Made by a program: the position numbers and the translations under genes
In this document: piece by piece, positions 1 through 5,988 of the stretch
How positions within the stretch are numbered: position 1 is the first letter of the stretch
Layout: each line of letters begins with the position of its first letter
Assembly (NCBI GenBank): GCA_937897645.1
Contig: CALCNV010000170.1
Coordinates: forward strand, 1 to 5,988
DNA: 5,988 bases
DNA from: an uncultured Lysobacteraceae bacterium
GTDB taxonomy: Bacteria > Pseudomonadota > Gammaproteobacteria > Xanthomonadales > Xanthomonadaceae
Reading direction: 5' to 3'
The notes under the pieces: model-generated
Told to the model about the DNA's origin: nothing
Database searches by the model: none
The model's input: only the letters and a program-made list of their open reading frames with translations

Positions 1-675
1 GGTGAGCTGGTGGTCTTTGAGGAACTGCTGGTAGTCCGCGCTGGTGAACTGGGTGCCGCGGTCCGAGTGCAGGATCACCGGACTGCGATGTGGACGTTGC
101 CAGCACGCCATCATCACCGCCTTGAGCACCAGGTGTCGGTCCTGCACCGAGGACATCGACCAGCCCACGATCTTGTGCGAGAACAGATCCAGCACCGCGC
201 ACAGGTAGAGCCAGCCCTCGCCGGTGCGGATGAAGGTGATATCCACCACCCACTTGGTATTCGGCTCCAAGGCCTCGAAGTCGCGCTCCAGGTGGTTGCG
301 TACATACGCCGGCCGCACACCGCTGGGCTTGTTCCGCCAGCGCCGCTTCTGCGGCACGCCGAACAAGCCGGCCCCGGACATGAGCCGGGCAATGCGGTTC
401 AAGCTGGCCGTCTCGCCCTCGTAGCCCAGTTCCTCGTGCATGCGTGGTGCGCCCATCACACCATCGCTGTCGGCATGCTGCTGATGGATCTTCGCCAGCA
501 GGCGTGCGTTGTCCTGGGCCCGGGCACTGGGCGTGCGCGTGCACCAGGCATGGAAGCCACTGGGCGACACCTTCAGGCATCGGCACATCAGTCGAACCGG
601 GTACTGATTGCGGTGACGTCGGATCGCCTCGTACCTCAAGACGATTCCTTGGCGAAGAACGCCGCCGCATCGCGT
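1..675 (-). CDS. IS3-family transposase OrfB, rve/DDE integrase domain (partial, made by -1 frameshift from orfA)
   Basis: This is the catalytic half of the transposase, read in the -1 frame relative to orfA and open from the frameshift site to the window edge. The first ATG in frame is at 586–588, well inside the HTH_21-like region (sequence MCRCLKVSPSGFHAWC), so production as an OrfAB fusion is more likely than independent initiation. The rve core begins around NTKWVVDITFIRT, where the first catalytic Asp is the codon at 241–243. The second Asp lies in LHSDRGTQFTS, codon 61–63. The 60-residue step between them fits the IS3 DD(35)E pattern. The catalytic Glu would fall beyond position 1 and cannot be checked. 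No stop codon or frameshift damages the visible part, so the copy may be active. The upper limit given is the first codon after slippage, not a start codon. Confidence 0.9.
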
Positions 676-923
676 AAAAAATCCCGCTCCTTCTTTACCC
701 GGGCCAACTCGCGCTTGAGTGCCAGCAGCTCCTGGTCACGCGACACGCCTGCGCCGGGGAAGGGCTTCTTGGTGCCGGACGCCAACTCCCGGCGCCATCG
801 CCAGAGCAGGTTGGACCCAATCCCCAAGTCCTGGGCAATCTGGCTGATGTTGGCGTCGGGCTGGTGCGTTAGACCGACCGCCTCACGCTTGAACTCTTCG
901 CTGAACTTTCTTCTCTGTCGCAT
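636..923 (-). CDS. IS3-family transposase OrfA (helix-turn-helix DNA-binding protein)
   Basis: This 95-residue protein is the typical OrfA of an IS3-family element. It provides sequence-specific binding to the terminal inverted repeats and the N-terminal part of the OrfAB transposase. The N-terminus (RRKFSEEFKREAV) matches the transposase_8/HTH_Tnp_1 signature, and residues about 23–46 form the helix-turn-helix ending in LLWRWRRE. Residues about 64–84 are rich in heptad-spaced leucines and charged residues (ELLALKRELARVKKERDFL), consistent with the leucine zipper used for multimerisation. The length is normal. The start is supported by a strong Shine-Dalgarno AGGAGGAG at 928–935. The gene ends inside orfB in another frame, and a slippery heptamer at codons 81–83 allows the -1 switch. 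Confidence 0.93.
   Translation of the reverse strand: MRQRRKFSEEFKREAVGLTHQPDANISQIAQDLGIGSNLLWRWRRELASGTKKPFPGAGVSRDQELLALKRELARVKKERDFLRDAAAFFAKESS
675..681 (-). promoter_or_regulatory. Programmed -1 ribosomal frameshift heptamer T TTT TTA
   Basis: On the minus strand orfA reads GAT TTT TTA CGC at codons 81–84. The heptamer T TTT TTA has the X XXY YYZ form needed for simultaneous slippage of two tRNAs. Slipping back one base gives ACG CGA TGC, exactly the open frame that continues into the integrase domain. IS3-family elements are known to make OrfAB this way. A short GGCG/CGCC stem around TTCTT begins about 8 bases downstream and might assist, but it is weak. Confidence 0.8.
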
Positions 924-927
924 AACA

Positions 928-935
928 CTCCTCCT
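928..935 (-). promoter_or_regulatory. Strong ribosome binding site of orfA
   Basis: The minus strand reads AGGAGGAG, then TGTT before the orfA ATG at 923. It is an almost ideal Shine-Dalgarno at short spacing and fixes the orfA start. Confidence 0.75.
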
Positions 936-990
936 GCCCCATGATGAGGCTTATCTGAAGTGTCCGTTTTAGTGGGGTAGAACCCGGTCA

Positions 991-1027
991 TGGTTGCGTT
1001 GAAGTCGCATGCTGGATCCAATCTAGC
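991..1027. other. Junction between IS end and PLD lipoprotein gene
   Basis: This 37-bp spacer holds no gene. GTTGAAGTCGCA (998–1009) can pair with TGCGATTCAAC (1035–1045, inside the last codons of the lipoprotein gene) with one bulged base, and the loop contains the palindrome TGGATCCA (1013–1020). This could be the folded 3' end of the PLD transcript, but there is no T-tract. Confidence 0.3.
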
Positions 1028-2551
1028 CTAGAGCTGCGATTCAACCGGCAGCACCTTCATCAACCAGGCCATGAAACGCCGCGAGGTCGGTGCATCCGGT
1101 TCTTTGCGGAAGATCTGGGTGCCGTCGGTCCACACGGTGCCCTTGTCATCAACGCTGACTTTCCACGCGCGCTGCGGCGAGATCTGGCGCTCGAAGATAC
1201 GCGTCAGTTGCTCGGCGAGCACCGGGTGCGACACCAGCACGCCTTGTTCGCTGTTGAGTGACGTAGAGCGCGGATCCAGGTTGTAGGAACCCACGAACAC
1301 CGTGTCGGCATCCACGATCATGGCCTTGGTGTGCAGGCTGGAACCGGAGTATCCGCCCAGGCTGAACTTAGACGGCGCATTGCCAGTGGGCTTCAGTTCC
1401 CACAACTGCACGCCGCCCTTCAACAGGGCCGGGCGGTATTCCATGTAGCCGCCGTGTACCGCAGCCACGTCGTTCGCGGCCAGCGAGTTGGTCAGGATCA
1501 GTACGTTGCGGCTGCTCTTCGCGCCTTCGACCAGAAGCTCCGTACCCATTTCGCCGGGAACGAAGTACGGGGAAATCAGGCGCAATTCGCGCCCGGCGCC
1601 GCGCATGGCCGGCACCAGCACCTTGAGCACCTCGGAGCGATCCGCCATGGGCAAGGTCGCCTTCATGGGAGCGTCGCTGACGAACTTCCACTGCTTGCTC
1701 CAGTACAGCCTGGTTTCGCCATCCAGAAGGTCCTGCACGTTCACGTCGTCACGCAGGATCTGCGCGTAGGGGCTGCTGCGAAGATCAATGGCGGCCTGGT
1801 CCAGTACGCCGCGAAGTTGCACCAGTGCTGCGTCGGTGGCGGCCTCGGGCGCGAGCTGTGCGATCGGATAGTTGGAGGGCGAGTTCCAGAAACGATCGAA
1901 ATTGCTGCTGACCTGGGTCACCACCGGGCCGGCCATCAGCAGGTCCAGGTCGACGAAATTGATACCGTCATGCGCATCAAAATATTCATCACCCAGGTTG
2001 CGGCCACCCACCAGGGCGATGCGGTTGTCGGCGATCCAGCTCTTGTTGTGCATGCGGTGATTGAGGCGCGCGAAGCTGGTGCCGAACTCGCCAGCCTTGC
2101 TCAATGCACCACTGCGGCTGGCCATCGGGTTGAACAGCCTGACTTCGATGTTGGGATGCGCATCAAGGGCTGCAAACCCGTTGTTCTTCGCACGCGCATC
2201 CAGGTCATCGACAAGAATCCGCACGCGCACGCCGCGGTCCGCAGCCTTCAAGGCCTGCAGTGCCAGCATCTTGCCGGTCATGTCGGCGTGCCAGATATAG
2301 GTCTGGATATCCAGGCTTTTGGCGGCACCCTGTGCGCTGAAGGCGCGCACGGCGTAGGCCTCGGTGCCGGTGCTGACCAGATGGAAACCGGAATGATCCG
2401 GATGGCGCTGTTCTGCGGGGACTACGAGTTCGGCCAGCTTGCCGCTGGTCGCGGGTGGCGCGGCGGACTCATTGGCCAATTCCATGCGCTGCGGCAGCGA
2501 TGCGCAACCTGCCAGCAGCAGGACCAGCGAAAGTGCAGAAGCCATGCGCAT
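1028..2551 (-). CDS. Phospholipase D / cardiolipin synthase-like lipoprotein (ClsC/YmdC-like)
   Basis: This is a two-domain phospholipase D superfamily protein, 507 residues from the chosen start. Both HKD catalytic motifs are intact: H168-x-K170-x4-D175 (HNKSWIAD, followed by VGGRN) and H407-x-K409-x4-D414 (HTKAMIVD, followed by FVGSYNLDPRS). The family includes E. coli ClsC (YmdC, about 473 aa), which makes cardiolipin from phosphatidylglycerol and phosphatidylethanolamine, so a phosphatidyltransferase role at the envelope is the best guess. Hydrolase activity is possible. I chose the start at 2551 because MRMASALSLVLLLAGC is a textbook lipoprotein signal: lipidated Cys16, and Ala at +2, which favours outer-membrane sorting. 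A longer start at 2599 adds 16 residues (MGGVLSSPLDPSGRHH) that would spoil the signal peptide and has no well-spaced RBS. The gene follows recQ on the same strand, 66 bp (or 18 bp) after its stop, so co-transcription is plausible. Confidence 0.9.
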   Translation of the reverse strand: MRMASALSLVLLLAGCASLPQRMELANESAAPPATSGKLAELVVPAEQRHPDHSGFHLVSTGTEAYAVRAFSAQGAAKSLDIQTYIWHADMTGKMLALQALKAADRGVRVRILVDDLDARAKNNGFAALDAHPNIEVRLFNPMASRSGALSKAGEFGTSFARLNHRMHNKSWIADNRIALVGGRNLGDEYFDAHDGINFVDLDLLMAGPVVTQVSSNFDRFWNSPSNYPIAQLAPEAATDAALVQLRGVLDQAAIDLRSSPYAQILRDDVNVQDLLDGETRLYWSKQWKFVSDAPMKATLPMADRSEVLKVLVPAMRGAGRELRLISPYFVPGEMGTELLVEGAKSSRNVLILTNSLAANDVAAVHGGYMEYRPALLKGGVQLWELKPTGNAPSKFSLGGYSGSSLHTKAMIVDADTVFVGSYNLDPRSTSLNSEQGVLVSHPVLAEQLTRIFERQISPQRAWKVSVDDKGTVWTDGTQIFRKEPDAPTSRRFMAWLMKVLPVESQL

Positions 2552-2617
2552 GTGGTGACGTCCAGATGGGTCCAGTGGGCTTGATAGCACGCCACCCATT
2601 CGACGGCAATGCGACCC

Positions 2618-4420
<1,803 letters not shown>

Positions 4421-4574
4421 GTGGTTAGGGTAGCAGGGCGGTCAAGTGGGGCTGTAGGGGTTTGGCTTCCTTACTGCACGGGCATTGCCGCGTGGGCCTA
4501 TGGGAATAGGCCTGCTTCATATACGGAAATAGCGACGGTACTCAGTGAGGGAAACGAGTGCTACCGATGCTTCT
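4421..4574. other. Intergenic region upstream of recQ (presumed recQ promoter and leader)
   Basis: I see no gene here on either strand. It should contain the minus-strand recQ promoter. An AT-rich patch at about 4516–4529 (minus strand CTATTTCCGTATATG) could include a -10 element, but I find no convincing -35 partner. The main visible structure is the hairpin at 4495–4512. Confidence 0.4.
4495..4512. repeat. Perfect 7-bp hairpin upstream of recQ
   Basis: The arms GGCCTAT (4495–4501) and ATAGGCC (4506–4512) are perfectly complementary around a 4-base loop GGGA, and one more G·T pair is possible outside. It lies about 75–90 bp before the recQ start. It could be a leader hairpin, an operator dyad or a remnant of a mobile repeat. 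There is no T-tract on either side, so a simple intrinsic terminator is unlikely. Confidence 0.6.
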
Positions 4575-4595
4575 CCTCTCCCCTTGTGGGAGAGG
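4575..4595. repeat. Hairpin in left arm of the intergenic element
   Basis: Arms CCTCTCCC (4575–4582) and GGGAGAGG (4588–4595) form an 8-bp perfect stem with a 5-base loop. The second stem GCCC-AAC-GGGC at 4598–4608 follows after two bases. Confidence 0.7.
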
Positions 4596-4739
4596 ATGCC
4601 CAACGGGCAGGAGAGGGGAGCGCAAGCGAAGCTTGCGTGCTTTGGCTCTAAGTCTTCGGCAACATCAAGGCGAGTACGTGAATCGTCTTCGGCGCACCCT
4701 CTCCCGCCCTTCGGGCACCCTCTCCCATAAAGGGAGAGG
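4575..4739. repeat. 165-bp palindromic intergenic element with 43-bp inverted arms (REP/MITE-like)
   Basis: The left arm (4575–4617) and the reverse complement of the right arm (4697–4739) match at 37 of 43 positions by my hand alignment, without gaps. Each arm has the same internal plan: CCTCTCCC, 5-base loop, GGGAGAGG, then GCCC, 3-base loop, GGGC, then a further GGAGAGGG. The centre carries a third hairpin, CGCAAGC-GAA-GCTTGCG at 4621–4637, and two direct copies of GTCTTCGGC (4652–4660 and 4685–4693). Dispersed intergenic repeats with CCTCTCCC/GGGAGAGG stems are common in Lysobacterales and other proteobacteria. No target duplication is evident at the edges. The small open frames across it look like chance translations of the repeat. 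Lying between dps and recQ, its transcript would be strongly folded and may end dps transcription or insulate recQ. Confidence 0.75.
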
Positions 4740-4740
4740 G
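4718..4740 (-). terminator. Possible dps transcription terminator (9-bp GC-rich hairpin, no U-tract)
   Basis: Arms CCCTCTCCC and GGGAGAGGG with the 5-base loop ATAAA form a 9-bp perfect stem about 28 bp after the dps stop codon. It is the right arm of the inverted-repeat element. Without a run of T residues after it on the minus strand, it is at best a non-canonical terminator or an RNA-stabilising 3' end. Confidence 0.35.
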
Positions 4741-4768
4741 GGAGCTGGGTTTGCCTGAAGCGACTGCC

Positions 4769-5356
4769 TTACTGCAACAGCGACCGCAGCATCCACGCAT
4801 ACTTCTCATGCGTCTGCAGGCGCTGGGTCAGCAGGTCCTCGGTGGGGGCGTCGTCGGCGTCGTCGGCGATGTCCAGTACCTTGCGCGCGGTGCGGCACAC
4901 GGCTTCGTTGCCGACCACCAGCTGGCGCACCATTTCGTGCCAGTCGGCGCTGTTGGTCAGGCCGGGTTCTTCCGGGATCGACGACAGCGCAACGAACTCG
5001 CGGTACGAACCCGGCGCGTTGAAGCCCAGCGCGCGGATGCGTTCGGCGATTTCGTCCAGCGCGGTCCATTGCTCGGTGTACTGGGTCTCGAACATGGTGT
5101 GCAGCGAATTGAACATCGCGCCGGTGATGTTCCAGTGGAAGTTGTGGGTCTTCAGGTACAGGGTGTAGCTGTCGGCCAGGAAGCGCGACAGGCCATCGGC
5201 GATCTTCTTGCGATCGCTGGTGTTGATGCCGATGTCGATGTGCGGTGCGCTGGGAGCCGCGGCAGCCAGCTTGGTGGCGGCGGGAGTCTTCACTGCTGGC
5301 TTGGAATCGGACTTGGCGCGCTTGGGCGTGCTGGTCTTGCTCTTGGTCTTGGCCAT
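4769..5356 (-). CDS. dps: Dps-family DNA-binding ferritin-like protein (starvation/oxidative stress protection)
   Basis: A 195-residue Dps, the dodecameric mini-ferritin that oxidises Fe(II) with hydrogen peroxide, stores the iron and coats DNA in stress. The inter-subunit ferroxidase ligands are all present with E. coli spacing: His74 (in HNFHWNITG), His86 and Glu90 (in LHTMFE), and Asp101 and Glu105 (in DEIAER). Residues 1–39 form a tail rich in Lys, Ala and Pro (Lys at 3, 5, 7, 12, 15, 19, 23 and 29), longer than the E. coli tail and well suited to DNA binding. The ferritin fold occupies about 48–195. The start is fixed by an AAAGGAG Shine-Dalgarno at 5363–5369 with a 6-base spacer. The gene is divergent from hrpA and separated from recQ by 348 bp of structured DNA, so it is probably monocistronic. 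Confidence 0.96.
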   Translation of the reverse strand: MAKTKSKTSTPKRAKSDSKPAVKTPAATKLAAAAPSAPHIDIGINTSDRKKIADGLSRFLADSYTLYLKTHNFHWNITGAMFNSLHTMFETQYTEQWTALDEIAERIRALGFNAPGSYREFVALSSIPEEPGLTNSADWHEMVRQLVVGNEAVCRTARKVLDIADDADDAPTEDLLTQRLQTHEKYAWMLRSLLQ

Positions 5357-5439
5357 CGGGGGCTCCTTTCAGGTGGAATAGACGACAATGAACAGACTAA
5401 CCCATGTCGTGTAATCCGAAGCTTCACATTTCCTGATCA
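5357..5439. promoter_or_regulatory. Divergent dps/hrpA promoter region with a 6-bp dyad
   Basis: Only 83 bp separate the divergent dps and hrpA starts, so both promoters must lie here or overlap the coding ends. A dyad of ACGACA (5382–5387) and TGTCGT (5405–5410), with a 17-base spacer, is centred between them and could be an operator. I cannot assign it to a known regulator. dps genes are often controlled by OxyR or stationary-phase sigma factors, but no clear match to those sites is visible. Confidence 0.4.
5363..5369 (-). promoter_or_regulatory. Ribosome binding site of dps
   Basis: The minus strand reads AAAGGAG, then six bases, then the dps ATG. It is a strong match at ideal spacing, consistent with high expression of Dps. 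Confidence 0.8.
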
Positions 5440-5988
5440 ATGTCCGCCAAAAACGCCGACTCCCCAGACCTGTCCGCTGCACGTCGCGCCATCGATGGCG
5501 CGCTGACCCGTGATCGCGGGCGCTTGCACGGGCTGTGGTCGCGCTGGCAGTCGCGCCCTGCGGATCCTGCGTCGCGCACGGCTTTCGAGCAGGCTTTGGC
5601 TGATTCCAGCGGGCGCCGTGCGATCCGTGCCGATTCCGCACCACGCGTGACCCTGGATGACACCCTGCCGATCGCGCGCGAGGCCGAGCAGATCGTCGCC
5701 TTGATCCGCGCGCATCCGGTGGTCGTTATCGCGGGCGAAACCGGATCCGGCAAGACCACGCAGCTTCCGAAGCTCTGCCTGGCGGCCGGTCGCGGCGTCG
5801 CGGGAATGATCGGCTGCACCCAGCCCAGGCGGATCGCCGCGCGCGCGGTCGCACGACGCGTAGCCGAAGAACTCAATACGCCTGTCGGCGGCGCGGTCGG
5901 TTTCCAGGTGCGTTTCAATGACCAGGTGGGCGATGACACCCGCATCAAGTTCATGACCGACGGCATCCTGCTGGCGGAAATCGCCTCC
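5440..5988 (+). CDS. hrpA: ATP-dependent RNA helicase HrpA, DEAH-box (5' part, continues past window)
   Basis: The first 183 codons of HrpA, a large DEAH/RHA helicase (about 1300 residues in E. coli) that acts on mRNA and rescues stalled ribosomes. The N-terminal segment (about 1–80) is charged and helical. The RecA-like domain then starts, with Walker A GETGSGKT at 99–106, followed by QLPK, motif Ia TQPRRIAA at 127–134, GFQVRF and FMTDGILL at 171–178. All are diagnostic of the HrpA/HrpB/Prp-type family. The N-terminal extension and the QLPKLCL context favour HrpA over HrpB. The ATG at 5440 is chosen because an in-frame TGA stands at 5434–5436, one codon before it, and the next in-frame ATG falls after Walker A. 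There is no clear Shine-Dalgarno. The DEAH box itself lies beyond the window. Confidence 0.93.
   Translation, partial: MSAKNADSPDLSAARRAIDGALTRDRGRLHGLWSRWQSRPADPASRTAFEQALADSSGRRAIRADSAPRVTLDDTLPIAREAEQIVALIRAHPVVVIAGETGSGKTTQLPKLCLAAGRGVAGMIGCTQPRRIAARAVARRVAEELNTPVGGAVGFQVRFNDQVGDDTRIKFMTDGILLAEIAS

Larger units (their letters stand above)
1..990 (-). mobile_element. IS3-family insertion sequence, 5' part (other end beyond window)
   Basis: The stretch carries the classic IS3 layout on the minus strand: a short helix-turn-helix orfA followed by an overlapping -1 frame orfB with an rve/DDE integrase core. Upstream of orfA there are about 65 bp of non-coding DNA containing, on the minus strand, TGACCGGGTTCTACCCC and then AAAACGGACACTTC, which resembles the ends of IS3-group elements (TG at the tip, a GGACA block inside). 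I place the outer tip near 990 because that gives a TG dinucleotide start. This is inferred, since the second inverted repeat and the target duplication lie outside the window. The element sits about 37 bp beyond the stop codon of the PLD lipoprotein gene, so it does not interrupt that gene. Confidence 0.8.

Noticed and set aside
10..972. 320-codon open frame on the plus strand across the IS
   Set aside because: It lies opposite orfA and orfB, whose transposase motifs are unmistakable. The plus-strand product resembles nothing known.
1331..2584. 417-codon open frame on the plus strand opposite the PLD lipoprotein gene
   Set aside because: It is antisense to a gene with two intact HKD motifs. 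The translation has no recognisable motif and the composition of a shadow frame.
4652..4693. Two direct copies of GTCTTCGGC, considered as a CRISPR-like or iteron repeat
   Set aside because: Only two 9-bp copies with no regular array, no leader and no cas genes. They are more simply internal parts of the intergenic element.
4421..4758. Small plus-strand open frames of 61–76 codons between recQ and dps
   Set aside because: They read through the inverted-repeat element (Ser/Pro/Gly/Arg-rich peptides), a common artefact of such repeats, and lack ribosome binding sites.
4751..5506. 251-codon plus-strand open frame opposite dps
   Set aside because: It is antisense to a complete Dps with all ferroxidase ligands and runs on into the start of hrpA. 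No domain is recognisable.
5424..5966. 180-codon open frame on the minus strand opposite hrpA
   Set aside because: The plus strand encodes the HrpA Walker A and motif Ia sequences, so the minus-strand product is an antisense shadow.

Overview
The window is GC-rich chromosomal DNA from a gammaproteobacterium, most likely the order Lysobacterales (Xanthomonadales). That placement rests on the style of RecQ, Dps and HrpA, on the order lipoprotein–recQ–dps–hrpA, and on the intergenic C/G-rich inverted repeats common in that order. Genus cannot be decided from the sequence alone.

Layout, left to right. Positions 1 to about 990 hold the 5' part of an IS3-family insertion sequence on the minus strand. 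It has a complete orfA and an orfB cut by the window edge, joined by a visible -1 frameshift heptamer. The IS lies just downstream of a minus-strand gene for a phospholipase D/cardiolipin-synthase-like lipoprotein with two HKD motifs (1028–2551). Upstream of that gene, on the same strand, is a full-length recQ DNA helicase (2618–4420). A 348-bp intergenic region follows. It holds a perfect 7-bp hairpin (4495–4512) and a 165-bp element bounded by two 43-bp inverted arms (4575–4739). Next is a minus-strand dps gene (4769–5356) with an intact ferroxidase centre and a lysine-rich tail. It is divergent from the plus-strand 5' part of hrpA, a DEAH-box RNA helicase that runs off the right edge (5440 to end).

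Functionally this is mostly housekeeping and stress DNA: genome maintenance (RecQ), DNA and iron protection (Dps), RNA handling (HrpA) and envelope phospholipid metabolism (the PLD lipoprotein). recQ and the PLD gene could be co-transcribed. dps has its own strong ribosome binding site. I see no convincing new multi-gene system. The parts that repay a second look are the structured intergenic repeat, the hairpin upstream of recQ, the IS frameshift site and boundary, and the compact dps/hrpA divergent region with a ten-codon in-frame mini-ORF.
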